Shown: in pieces, positions 12,524 to 33,477 of the stretch
Position numbering within the stretch: position 1 is the first letter of the stretch
How the letters are laid out: every line of letters starts with the position of its first letter
DNA from: Cristatella mucedo
Taxonomy: Eukaryota > Bryozoa > Phylactolaemata > Cristatellidae
Direction of reading: 5' to 3'
Assembly: GCA_009760855.2 (NCBI GenBank)
Contig: WPIO01000001.1
Span: 18,251,001-18,315,000 of the forward strand
DNA length: 64,000 nucleotides
Made by a program: the position numbers and the translations under genes
The notes under the pieces: generated by a model
The model's database searches: none
What the model was told of the DNA's origin: nothing
Seen by the model: the letters and a program-made list of their open reading frames with translations, nothing else

Positions 12524-12649
12524 ATGCTGTCGCTGTTGCTGCTGCTGGTCCTCGCTGCACTCACTCTTCTCGGCGGTAGCTCAGCACAGGTTCTCTCGAA
12601 CGGGACTTGCCCTGCGATAACGCTTGTGGACAACTTCGCCGCTCAGAGG
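12524..12649 (+). CDS. Lipocalin B exon 1 (signal peptide and first Cys)
   Basis: 42 codons, phase 0 end, donor AGG/GTAAGT. It encodes the signal peptide and the CPAITLVDNF segment that precedes the calyx opening strand. Confidence 0.95.
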
Positions 12650-15314
12650 GTAAGTGCGTACGTGGGCGCAGGCGGCACGCTCGGCCGGGCGCACGGCGCC
12701 CGTGTCTCACCCCGCCCGCTTGCGCCGCCTCTGCTCGGAGCTCGGTGGGCAAGCCGGTGGCGCTGAGCTCTGGCGGTTTCTCCTACAGTTCTTCACTGGT
12801 CGCTGGTACGAGCAGAGGCGACTCTTCGCCATTTTCGAGTTGGGACAGAAATGCTCTTATGCAGACTACGCCATCGCCGCCAACGGCACCGTATCGGTTA
12901 CCAACTCTGGCTTCCACGTTCGGTGAGGAGGCCCCAGGCACCAGAATCTGTTTACGCCCACGAGACCGGATGCGCGCTCGGCTCCCTAGCTCGCCTGGCC
13001 TTTGTGCATGCTCGCAACTGTTAGCAAAGCATCTCGTGCGACTGGAAACTGGCTTATCCCACTTGGAAATGTGCTTTCTCACCTAACGTTACTCTGGCGA
13101 TACGTTCTTTTGGTCAACACCGCGATTAGGTATTTGTCCTTACCGACACGTGCGTCTGTAATCAAGCACAATCCTGTCCCAGCGGTGCTTCGTTAGCCTA
13201 GCCCGCAATCAGCCCTCCGTGGCATTGGCATCCAAAGGGGCGTATGTTCCCAGGGACGCAGAGGGTACGGCCACACCAAGGAGAGATTCGTTTACTAACA
13301 GCGATCGGCCACTTGCTATTGTGCGAGTCATCTTGGATTCTGTGGTAGGATTGTGGCATATCTACTCGCTGCTACTTGTATTACGTTTGTCATTTTAGAT
13401 TTGACTAGTGCTATTAGAATGATGGGGCTAAAATCGCGTATGTGGCGAAATTGCGAAATTATTTTACGCTTGGCGCGGTATTGTTCGTCGAGGCGCTAAC
13501 GACCTCGCTTCCTTTTGTCAGATACGCTTCTTTGATAGCCATTTTCAACAGATCATGCTTGCATGCATCGTTTTATAGCCGTGACAACTGTTCCGACAGC
13601 GGTAGCTACTGCTGTTACTTTGACAAGACGTACGTATGTAGATGTGGTCAAATTTATGCTTGTCTCGGCAAGGTGCAAGAGACGAAACACGAATTTTGCG
13701 AAGTATATCGTACGAAGTATAATATATATATATATATATATATATTATAATTTATTTGTATATCGCGTCATGAGAACTTAACCTGTATTCAAGGGTTTCA
13801 CATATCCCTGGGAGCTTAAGCCAACAAACCTCGGCCATAAAATAAAAATTTACCTCGACCCTTGTAGAGGCGAGCGCCTTAACCACTGGGCCAATACAAC
13901 CAGGAAAAAGAAACGTCCCGTCAATATCCGCTCTTCATAAACTAAAGGTTTTCTTATTCAACTGCATCATTTGTATGGCGGCAGAAGAGCCTTAACAGCC
14001 ATCATCACCACATGCAGTGGCCAATAAAGGTATTCCACAGCACGACTCGAACCCACGACCTCGGCTCGTGGAGAGCGTGCACCTCACCCTTGGGCTAAAC
14101 CCTCATTGGTCATCACTGGTGTTTGGGCTCATCTCGCTTTCTGGTCGTTGCGACCGACCTCAAGATGCGCAAAGCAAATTAATCAAGTAAAAAGTCTTTG
14201 GGTCTAGCGTGCCCAACGAAAGCCTCACGTTACGAATACACGAGTCTTGGGTGCCACTGCATATTCCGGACTCGTTAGCACACACGCATGTGCGCGTGAA
14301 ATATGAAAGCAGACTTTTACTAATTCCTTGTAAACAAAAAATGCAAGACTTTTCTTAATCCTTGATAGAAAATGGAATACGTGAGACAGTGGGCGCCACT
14401 CTGTAGTCAAGTTGGGACTCCCTTCGAATTCTCCAGTCGGGTGGGTTGTGAGTTTCCAGCCTGCCGTTAGCTGGACTTCCATCCGGTTAAGCGTCCTTGT
14501 ACCATAATCGGGCGTTGGTTACCTTCAGCTGCAAGGCGGCACCTTCACCGAGCCCCACAAAAGGTTTGAAAATTCCATTGCTCTTTTCAAACCACGAATT
14601 TATTTTATTAGCAGAATTAGTCAAAAATGTACTATTCACGACTGCTTCGTTGAATCTCACACGCTGGGTGGGTTTCGCTTGTCTAGCATAATTTACATGA
14701 CGTGCAGTGGTTTTTGTGTTGACGCAGAGTCGCGGACATAACACGCTGTCTCTCCTGTTGCTTTTGTAGGCAGCAGCAGAGGAAGTATGCTAATGGCACG
14801 GCTTACTGCGAGACCTCTCGGCCGGCCTACTGCCACGTTAGATTCAATCCAGGTAACGTCTCTCGTTGTGGTGGCTATATGTCTGGAAAAAAGCTCCCTT
14901 CCTTTCGCTTGATGCCCTTTAGGTGTAGTGCATACCCACGTAAACCTTACTTTGATCGATTTTCCTTCATCTCTTGATTATAAAGTGGCTCGTGCTTGAT
15001 CAGCAAGGAAAGAGAGCGCTTTTATTGTCTGGTAAACGTCACTTAAAGCGGCGGTACACCCACGACCTTCAATTCTCGTTTCAGGCTCCCCGTACGGAGA
15101 TTACAAGGTGCTCGCGACCGATTACGACAATTATGCCTTGATTTTCTCTTGCAAAGACTTGCAACGGGCCGCCAGCTTACAGTTTGCATGGCTCCTTACT
15201 CGTCAGAAGACGGTCTCGGATCGGCTGATTGCCGATGCCTACCAGATTTTTGCCAACAATGGAATCGCAACGTCTCGATTTATCACGAACGTGCAAGACT
15301 GCTCCGACAACTAA
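12524..15314 (+). CDS. Lipocalin gene B, complete (apolipoprotein-D-like secreted lipocalin, 190 aa)
   Basis: Four exons: 12524-12649, 12789-12922, 14770-14852, 15085-15314 (573 nt including TAA). All introns are GT-AG and all junctions keep frame (phases 0, 2, 1). Residues 1-22 are a leucine-rich signal peptide (MLSLLLLLVLAALTLLGGSSA). The mature N-terminus NGTCPAITLVDNF precedes the first lipocalin block FFTGRWYEQRR; the second block is ATDYDNYALIFSC and the third-block Arg is in LLTRQK. Six or more cysteines are placed as in apolipoprotein D-type proteins, and three NGT sites could be N-glycosylated. By family, it should fold as an eight-stranded beta barrel carrying a hydrophobic ligand outside the cell; the ligand cannot be read from sequence. 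The ATG at 12524 is chosen because it opens directly into the signal peptide; in-frame triplets upstream are not ATG. Confidence 0.95.
12789..12922 (+). CDS. Lipocalin B exon 2 (GRWYE block)
   Basis: 134 nt, acceptor CTACAG, donor CG/GTGAGG. Carries the diagnostic GRWYEQRR motif, GQKC and one NGT glycosylation site. Confidence 0.95.
13740..13905 (-). mobile_element. SINE-B copy
   Basis: Minus-strand head TGGCCCAGTGGTTAAGGCGC (good A box) and a degraded LINE-like tail ending in ATACAAATAAA. Duplicate of the 75-245 copy. Confidence 0.6.
13955..14135 (-). mobile_element. SINE-A relic (duplicate of 295-470)
   Basis: Same body and orientation as the first copy: GGCGGCAGAAGAGCC, then CACGACTCGAACCCACGACC as the reverse B box. 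Confidence 0.7.
14770..14852 (+). CDS. Lipocalin B exon 3
   Basis: 83 nt between TTGTAG and GTAACG. Reads QQQRKYANGTAYCETSR then PAYCHVRFNP. Length and phase are identical to those in genes A and C. Confidence 0.95.
15085..15314 (+). CDS. Lipocalin B exon 4 (TDY block, C-terminus)
   Basis: 230 nt after TTTCAG. Reads through ATDYDNYALIFSC, WLLTRQK and a C-terminal helix region to QDCSDN-TAA. Confidence 0.95.
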
Positions 15315-16514
15315 TGCTGGCGAATTGGTTTTTTATTTAGGCTACGTCTGGCGGCTGGCATTGCGACACCACTGCTAATCAGCCCACCGAAACAAAATAT
15401 TTCCGGTCTTGCAAGTGACGTGTTTAACTTTCTTGAATACAACCGCGGCAATACTAACACGCTGGGCTATTACTCCCCTGATATTTTCCAACAGAATTAT
15501 CAAAATGATCTCCAACGAAAACTCTGCGAAGCCAGTTTTGTGAAGCACGGCTTCGTCTGTTCACGTGAATGAATCCGACGCATGCGGCGTGAAGCAGTCA
15601 TAAAAAGGCCTTGAAAAGCTGGAATGAACTAGAGCAGTTCTCGGGCGCTTAGCTGCAACCGCTCTTCTATTTATTACAAGTGCACAAAAATCAACAGGTA
15701 GGTCTGCAATCCATTCGATTAGCGTGAAAAAGTGAGGAGTAGCAATTGTGCTATTGTAATCTGAAAATTTTTCGGACCACTCGAACAAAGTAAACACGAG
15801 GTTCTATAGGTGAGGTCACTTACTACCACTTACACTTACACTTACTTACTACCTGCATTATATCGGGTACTACAAATTCTATCTGAGCCAACTTCGCTGA
15901 ACTCCGCTACGTCACAGCCTTCACTTTTTAGCGCAATTATTTAATCCACTAAACAATTATAAACCGCTCAATAGTTACTAATAATTTACGACAAAAAAAT
16001 CAAGTTGGAAAGCAAGAAAATTGTTGTTATGTTGATTGCGGCGGGCTTGTACTTGCGCGCCTAAAAGCAAAGAAAAGGATGGGATTCGTGGCTGAAGGAC
16101 GATTATATCAAATAATGCGCATTCAATCATGACAGGACAGCCCGTATGATAACTGTAGCAATAGAATCAATTTCACATCAACATACGAGTGAATTTCGGA
16201 AAGGGAGTAAATTATTCTATCGCCATGACACTGCGAGAGAGATTTGAAAGGATGTACAGCATTTCGACAAGAGCCATAGTATAGAGTAGCGGATGGATAC
16301 TTTTTTGGTTCATTATATTATGGTTCAATCTGTCACGAGTCGCTAATCTCGACAGAGTTTGAGTTTCAGAGCAGGTATTGAAAAATTAAAAGGAGGCCAT
16401 TGAATTTTCTTAGCAGAATCAAAGCTTACCTTAACCTTTTACATTCTTTAATCTTGATAGAATAAAAATAACTTATTACAGAGGTGCTACTAAATTTCTA
16501 GATATCCCCCTCAC

Positions 16515-16656
16515 TAGTGGCTATCACTTCGCTTGCAGTAGACAATGCAGATTCTCCTGCTGCATCACTCTAGCCTATGACCTACGTCATCATGCGAGAG
16601 CTCCTTGTCCTTAAGGGAAGAACCAAGTCCTTGCATGCAGCTCGGGAGCCAGCTCC
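16515..16656 (+). repeat. 142-bp local duplicate, copy 1
   Basis: Identical to 18534-18675 apart from one base near its right end. Absent from duplication copy 1, so it arrived after the segmental duplication. Confidence 0.85.
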
Positions 16657-16668
16657 CGAGCTGCATGC
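16633..16668. repeat. Perfect 17-bp inverted repeat with 2-nt loop
   Basis: GCATGCAGCTCGGGAGC, CA, then its exact reverse complement. The sister copy at 18652-18675 has only an imperfect version. Confidence 0.9.
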
Positions 16669-17469
16669 TATAATGGTTCTTTTAAATTCACCTTAATATA
16701 AGTGTAGGGTCTTTAGTTAGCTTTGTAATTAATAATCTATTATTCTGAGGAGAGAGTATGTATGAAAACAGGTATAAATTGCAATTTATAAATCTTATGA
16801 GTTCATTTAACCTAAGCTAACAGTCATTTGACAGTATAAAAATTAATAGAACTTACGAGCAGTCTCACAATATGCATCCTTAATGGAAAACTACGAAACA
16901 GTCTATTGCCGGCATTTTGTAGAATGTAAGCATTCAGCTCTTAGATCTTAGAATCTTTTAATTTGTGTGTATTCCGTCTTACTTGGAGAATAATCTAATA
17001 CTTTGCTACAGCATAGTCATTTATTTTCCAAAAAACTCGCATCAAACTTTTAAGGCTTTAAAGATATGCTAAGCTAAATTGTGTTGCCTTGAAATAATAA
17101 CCGATGCTATGACCTGAGCTATTGGCTCTAAAGAAGTTGAATATCCAGCATCTTGCGGATGCCATCGCAGACACATTTGTTTTTTACAGTTACTAGAGTG
17201 AAGAACTAGCTTTAAGACAATTTTATCATCACAAGGAGATTGTATGAATAGTCCTAGAAAGTGTAACCCTCAAAGTGGGTTCGGCTAGCATATCATCAAC
17301 GACCTCGGCGCAGAGTCTGTGTAACATGTTCAAAACTGATCTTTCTCTAGTCGACCGAATCAGCATTGCGATCAAGTCGGCCTATATTTAGCCGTGTGTC
17401 ATTGCAAACATTTGGCTTTAAATGGATTCCCGTTTTCTGGCCTAAGAAATAAGCCGTTTACAGTTAAAT

Positions 17470-17640
17470 AAATCCTAGCTGATTAAACAACCTCTTTTTT
17501 ATCGCGACAGAAGAGCCCTTATGCCTATCACCACCGCTTTTAGTGGCGATAAAGAGTCGCCCACCGCAGGAATCGAACCCACGAGCTCGGGACCAAGGTC
17601 GTGAAAGCAACCGCCTTACCTAGTGGGCCATCACGGCTCA
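17470..17640 (-). mobile_element. SINE-A copy
   Basis: Reverse-oriented, fairly complete: poly-TAAA end, CGACAGAAGAGCC, AATCGAACCCACGAG B box, and the head ending GTGGGCCATCACGG. It splits a LINE fragment that is uninterrupted in duplication copy 1. Confidence 0.85.
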
Positions 17641-18120
17641 CCTCAGTTGGTGCATAACTCCGCAGCTAGTTATTCCTGTCATGGACGTTGCATTTGCCAA
17701 ACTACACCACTTCTTGCTGACCTGCACTAGCTCTCAGTCAAGCAGCGCAACAACTTCAACGTTCCGTCAGTCACTTTTAGGTTCGTTCATTATTGGCTCC
17801 AGCCTACCAATCAGATCTACTACCCCACCAGGCTCAGCATCGTACCACCTGCTTTTCTGAATTTAGTCGTTTAGCTACACGTTGTACGTACCTGTTAAAT
17901 CAGCTAGTATTTAATTTCATCTAATTTAACACTGCGCCTGTTGCTAATAACTATATCTACATGTTGACCCTGTGCATGTCACATCTAACAATGCTATGGT
18001 TGATGACATTGCGAATGTTATCACTAATAATTTGATCATGCTTTCTTTGCTGCATCTGTTAAGTGCCTAGAAAGAGATTAAGTTCTCCAAGGGCGCTATA
18101 AAAATTTATTTTTATTATTG
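17641..18120 (+). mobile_element. LINE family 1 fragment and tail
   Basis: Decayed RT C-terminus, then the 3' UTR and the AAGTGCCTAGAAAGAGATTA core with a (ATT)n-like end. Confidence 0.75.
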
Positions 18121-19190
18121 TTATGGCGGCCAGCTATCCAACGAGGAGCTTATTTTCTCTACTTGCAGGTCCATCGCAAGTACTAACGCTGGTCTTGTTT
18201 TAGAATGGGGAATTGATGTGACTATTTGTGGCATTTTAACGGCAGTTTTTTATGCTCTTCATATTTTAGTTTGTGGTACGCTGTGGCCATCGGATTAGTT
18301 AGTAGTATCAGTCGGCCTGCCAAAAAGTAAACCGCTGTCGAGATATAAAAATATGTCTGAGTAAAGAGTCGTGGATACAAACCGCACTTCGTATTCATGC
18401 TCATCTACTAATTTGGTTTATGAATGGCCACGAGAGTTTGAGTAAGCGCATAACAAACCCCGAACGAAAACCATAAAGTCAAGATCCGTTTATTAAACTG
18501 CTTATTTATCTTTACACCTCGGCAGAAATGCCTTAGTGGCTATCACTTCGCTTGCAGTAGACAATGCAGATTCTCCTGCTGCATCACTCTAGCCTATGAC
18601 CTACGTCATCATGCGAGAGCTCCTTGTCCTTAAGGGAAGAACCAAGTCCTTGCATGCAGCTCGGCAGCCAGCTCCTTAGATACAAAGATATGGGCGCCGA
18701 CAAGTGAAGCCAAACGTGCAGCCGTTTGCATAATATTCTTACAAAGCGTGACGCCGCGTGCTCATGGAAGAAACAAAAAGCTTCCGCTTATGCATGTTCT
18801 CAAGTAAATCTTTCGGAGGGGATGATTTGAGAATGCGGCGTTCTCTTCCAGAGAATATGCAGCCTTTTATATAAAGACCTAAACAGACCAAATGGCAGAG
18901 AGGCCCTACTCTGATCGGCATCGTTCAGAGGGTCGATTTAAACCCGATTCAGAGTCGTTCTTGTGTAATAAATAGTATGCTCTAAATCCCCCTAGGAACT
19001 TGCTAGCAAGACCTGACGAACCATTATAATCTTACCTTTGGTTGCTTGGCTACTACTAGTTTTAGTGTGCTGGATAAAAAAATTGCAAAAGTGAGACTGA
19101 ACGATACCTACTGGATGTTTTATCATTTACTGTTGACTTCTTAATGAGTGGCCTGATTACTGGGAAATGATAGTCCATGAGATAAGATAC
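18121..19190. other. No gene seen; contains duplicate copy 2 (18534-18675)
   Basis: The copy at 18534 continues leftward as a reverse SINE-A body (CGGCAGAAATGCCTT), so this location is the likelier source of the 142-bp segment. Confidence 0.5.
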
Positions 19191-19325
19191 GCGCTGGCCA
19201 CGACCGAGGTCGTGGGTTCGAATCCTACAGTGGACGATCCTTTATTGTCAACTGCAAGCGGTACTGAACGCCGTTAGGGCTCTTCTACCGCAATACAAAT
19301 GAGGCTGTTAAAACCAATATTTATC
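19190..19325 (+). mobile_element. SINE-A copy
   Basis: GAGGTCGTGGGTTCGAATCC is a clear tRNA B box, followed by GATCCTTTATTGTCAACTGC and the CAATACAAATGAGGCTGTT body end. Confidence 0.85.
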
Positions 19326-19619
19326 CTAAGCGCTTTTTTCAGTTGGAATAGACTTCAATGGTGACAAGATATATATTTGCAATAAATGTTACGGTAGGCA
19401 GAAACCGGTCTGTCCACCAGGGAGAGATAACATGTTAGAACTCAAAGGCTAACTTAGCGAATAGTTCAAATACTTAGCCATGAAGGAGGAGAGATGAGAA
19501 GATCATGGCGATCTGTGGTTGTATTCCGGAACGGACGACCACGGCAGATGGATACGCTCACCTGTTTTATCTTCCCTAAGAAGAATGTGGAGAGCTGCTG
19601 TGCTAAGTCATCATTAGGA

Positions 19620-21585
19620 TCACTGGGCTTGTTTGAGAGAAGCACCGGAGAAAGCTTAAATTAGCTGACACGCTCGACGAGTTTGCACCTCTGACAAAGC
19701 GAACTGTGCCCTCGCCCGGACGGCCTATGGTTTACCACAGACATTAAACTAGCCGGGTCTGCTAAGCGCAAGCTTGAAAAAACATACAAAAGATCTGTCC
19801 ATCGACAGGCATATGAAGACTATTGTATGTCGTACCAATCGATCCTAGCAAAGGCCAAGTCTAGCTTCTATAGAAACATTGTTGAATCACAGATGCACAA
19901 TCCAAAAATGCTGATGTCGACGATAAACCATCTCCTCAACCGCTCCCAGATTAGCTCCTTACCTGATGATCCTAGTGATGATCTAGCCGATTGCTTCTCT
20001 CGATTCTGTGTGCAGAAGATAGACAAGATCCGAGAGTCCATCCCTGCGATGACAACATCCCCACTAGAATGCTGCTCCCCGATTCCTGGCTGCACCTCAA
20101 TGTCTACATTTAAGCAGGTCACTAGTGATCTAGTCCTGAAGTTCGTATTCCAATCAAAGAAGACAACAATTCCTCTGGACCCTATTCCCACTGCCCTGAC
20201 CATACGTTGCATTGATCTGTTGCTGCCATGCATAACTAACATCATTAATATGTCATTAGCCTCAGGTCATGTCCCAGTACCTTTCAAAAAAGCTGTCGTC
20301 AGGAAGTTAATCCACCCAAGCACGAAGTTAATCCGACCGAATGCACAGTAGGCACGCGTGGGTAATCTTGGCGAAACTAGTTTGGAGAGTGAGCTTGCTT
20401 AGTTGCCTGGGCAATCCTGCAGCGTCGTGGTGAAGTACGAAGTGGAACGGAAGTGTCGACTTCTCAAGAAAACGACACTGGACCAAGAGAACTTAAGCAA
20501 CTACCGCCCAGTCTCCCTTCTACCATTCCTATCAAAGACACTGGAACGGGTCGTGGCAGACCAGCTGAACTCATATATCGAAACTTCAAACCTTGCTAGT
20601 AAGTTCCAGTCTGGTTTTAGAGCTAATCACTCCACAGAGTCAGCATTGCTTAGGATATACAACGATCTACTTAGGAATGCAGACATGGGTAGAGTGTCTC
20701 TGCTTGTTTTGCTTGATCTTTCGGCAGCTTTTGATACTGTCGATCACAAAGTTCTTCTAGAGCGCCTCTCATCTCGCCTAGGCATCACTGGCACTGCTGT
20801 GCAATGGTTCAGGTCCTATCTCAGTGGGAGACTCCAGAGTATTGACGTGAATGGACAAAGATCATCCGAGGTACCTCTGAAATATGGGGTACATCAGGGT
20901 TCCGTGCTAGGTCCGGTTCTTTTCACAGTTCATACTCTGCCTCTTGCTGATGTGATTGCCAAGCGCAATCTAGGCTTTCACTTCTATGTGGACGACACTC
21001 AGTTGTACCTTTGCTTTGATCGCTCCCAGCCTCCGAGCACCTCGAATTCTCTCAACTCACTTGCTGCATGTATTCATGACATTCGTACATAGATGGCAGC
21101 AAATTTTCTAAAACTAAACGATGATAAAACCAACTTACTAGTCATGGGCAAACCCAGTGTGATTCAGAAATTGGAAAGTCTAACGCTCAAAATTTTCTCT
21201 GCCAGCATATCTCCTGTTGAATCAGCTCGAAATCTAGGTGTCATGTTCCAAAGTGACCTCTCGTTAGACGACCACATCAGCTCCACAGTCAAATCTGCCT
21301 ACTTTCAGCTACATAACATTGCTAAAATTCGGGCTTGTTTAGATAAGGATACCACGTCCAAGTTGGTCCATGCATTCGTGACATCACGTCTCGACTTCTG
21401 CAACTCACTGCTTACTGGCCTACCGCCATGTACGATCAGGTGATTGCAGCTTGTACAAAACTCTGCAGCTAGGCTTGTCTGTCGTGAGTGTCGGAGTTGC
21501 CACACTTTCAAGTGCCTAGAACAAGATTCAGTTCTTTCTCTGATGGCGCTATACAAATATATTATTATTATTATTATTTTGCAGT
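19620..21585 (+). mobile_element. CR1-like LINE family 1, longest copy (most of the reverse transcriptase)
   Basis: Linker DEFAPLTKRTVPS and KLAGSAKRKLEKTYKRSV, then frames 19827-20351 and 20403-21443. RT signatures: YRPVSLLPFLSKTLERVV, FQSGFRANHSTESALL, motif [18 protein letters not shown], motif B GVHQGSVLGPVLF, motif C FHFYVDDTQLYL. Breaks: an insertion of about 150 bp at 20303-20460 carrying a lipocalin C 3' fragment; a stop at 21090-21092 where relatives have Trp (DIRT-stop-MAANF); a stop at 21441-21443; and a deletion fusing RSCHT to the 3' tail. The endonuclease is absent. Not active. Confidence 0.9.
20303..20460 (-). pseudogene. Inserted copy of the lipocalin C terminal exon end and 3' flank
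   Basis: On the minus strand it reads SYFTTTLQDCPGN-stop, matching the last residues of gene C exon 4 (YFITTLQDCPGN), followed by about 90 bp matching the 3' flank at 23683-23772 including GAAGTTAATCCGACC. It interrupts the LINE between AVVR and LLKK. Confidence 0.85.
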
Positions 21586-23300
21586 CAACCGACTAATGGT
21601 GGACCTTTTCAAATCTTTAAATAAATTAAAGATCGTTCGTAAATTTAATAAAACAGGGGCGAAAAACATTGTTGTCACCTTAAAAAGCTTTCTTGGAATA
21701 CAGCGAAGTTCATTTAATTCTCGGAAGAAATTGTGAGCACCCCGACTTAAGAAAGCTGCACAATGGATGAGAGCTCTGAGGTACACGGAGCACGAGTAGA
21801 TCCCGGACCGGACGCGGATCCTGCTCTGAGAGCCGCCCGCGAAGCGTGAGCGAGCTGCTTTTAGAGGTGGGCTGCTGCAGTAGTGCACTGTAGTGTCCTG
21901 AGCTAGGAGCGGTTCTCGCGGCACATATTTGCTGTCGCTTAGCGACGACGCTTAGCGACATACGGCCGGTCCGCTTTCTACGCTCGAAGGCATCGCTTTA
22001 TGAGGAGCGCACGGCATTTTGCTTCATTTTATACGTCGCTCCGCACGCCGCCCGCCCGAGCCATGTCTTCCATGCCGCCGCGCCATCCGCCATCATTGCT
22101 CGCTCGCTCGCTCGGGGGGGGGGCAGACTCGAGCCATCGGCCATCGGCACGAGAACGAGTATGCCGCGCTAGCATGGCCTCTATTGAGCACGGCGTACTC
22201 GTAACTTAGGATGTCTTGAATGCGTCGCAGTGAGTTAGTTAGAACTGTGCGCTTCAGCTATCCACCTGTGCAATACGCGCGCGCCCGCAGTGAGCCAGTC
22301 TGCGAAATCCAAGATGAGCTACTTCGGCTTGGCAGATGCACCGCCATTAGCGCTCGTCGCCTAGTTTGGTCAGCACTGAAATGTTTTGCAATTGCATTGC
22401 TTGTAATGATTAGTTTGCCTTCGGCGCTCGAGGCCAGATTCGACATTGAGAACGATCATTAAATGTGATTGTGTTATAAATCCCGTGGGGCGCAGCTCCC
22501 CGCCCATCGGAGATTCCGCCTTAACTTGCAACGTTTGGCTCAAAGATAACCTATTTGAGTGCATCCATTTAGCCTTCGTAAATTTTTCATAACAATGACT
22601 TTTCCTGGTTAAATTCTAGAGCAAAATATGAACACATAAACATATGTACATATATGCACGACAGTATGTATGAAAAATAAAAAGCTACAAATATATGCTC
22701 TATATATCTATATCTATATGTAAATATATATATACCCCTAAAAGCTAGTTTATTAGACCTTTAGTTTGTCCGCTGTCCTACACAGATGTCTAATTTACCT
22801 GAGAAAATATTTATAGTACTGCTACGACGGTACAGCGACTATGAGTGTCAAAAAAGAACAAAAATTGGAGACAACTTTTTCTAATTTGCAAATGTAGCTG
22901 TACAGGCACTCTCATACCACATTTTCTTATTTTAAATTACGCTGTTAAAGTTGATCAAAGGTTGGCCATGGCATTCCAGCAGTTGGCGCTATCCTTTCGC
23001 CTTGTCGCCCGAAGAGACGACTGGCGCTTCCGGCGTAGCCGCTTGGACCTGCTGAGTGGGCGTATTAGAAAGCTGCCAATGTGAGCGAGAGTGACCGGAA
23101 GTCATGATGCGCCTACCTTTGGTAAATGGTGGACATGCATAAATAGAATCGACGTGCTATTTTTCGTGGGGGGCGTACTACATAGCTAATATCAACTCTA
23201 AGCTTGGCAGTCAGTAGGGCGGGCTCACCAGCTGATGCTGCGGACACTCAGGCCCGCCATCCAAAGCCAAGTTTATGCTTTTCCGTGATTTGTCACTAGT
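21586..23300. other. No gene seen; CpG-rich block about 21770-22460
   Basis: A GC- and CpG-rich block with several unrelated open frames and no recognisable protein. It could be an unmethylated regulatory region. AT-rich sequence with short ATAT runs follows to 22740. Confidence 0.35.
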
Positions 23301-23305
23301 GCAAG

Positions 23306-23308
23306 CAA

Positions 23309-23400
<92 letters not shown>
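23306..23400 (+). repeat. (AT)n microsatellite, interrupted
   Basis: Two pure TA runs separated by CAGATATATACA. Confidence 0.9.
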
Positions 23401-23772
23401 GCATATATAATTGAGTGAGTATAAATTTGTGTTTGCGAGTGGAAAAGCAAAGCGGCAGCCAGTTGGAATCCGGAAGTTGAAAGTACTGCCCTATTTACAA
23501 TTTCGCCTCATCAAAGTAAAGCAGAAACGGTATAATTGCAACGTTATCTTTTCGTACAATTTCTGCACGCGCCTGCGCATGCCAATTTTGCAGGCAGTAC
23601 CGTGCAGCGCGGGCAACGAGGGCGTAGTAGTGGGCGTAGGGTGCAGAAGCTGTGGGTGGGGTGGGGGGTGGTTCGCGAAGTTAATCCGACCAAGCACGAA
23701 GTTAATCCGACCGAATGCACAGTAGGCGCGCGTGGGTAACCTTGACGCAACTAGTTTGGAGAGTGAGCTTGC

Positions 23773-33477
<9,705 letters not shown>

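Larger units (their letters stand above)
12923..14769 (+). other. Intron 2 of lipocalin B
   Basis: 1847 bp. Holds an (AT)n run at 13718-13745, a SINE-B relic at 13740-13900 and a SINE-A relic at 13955-14135, all minus strand and shared with duplication copy 1. Confidence 0.85.
15315..17340. other. 3' flank of lipocalin B, second copy of duplicated flank
   Basis: Non-coding, colinear with 1600-3300. Contains the 142-bp insert and the perfect palindrome described separately. Confidence 0.5.
13740..17900 (+). repeat. Segmental duplication, copy 2
   Basis: Partner of copy 1. It is longer because it gained a 142-bp insert (about 16515-16656), about 110 bp near 16800-16910, and a SINE-A copy at 17470-17640 that splits the LINE fragment. 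These gains postdate the duplication. Confidence 0.85.
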
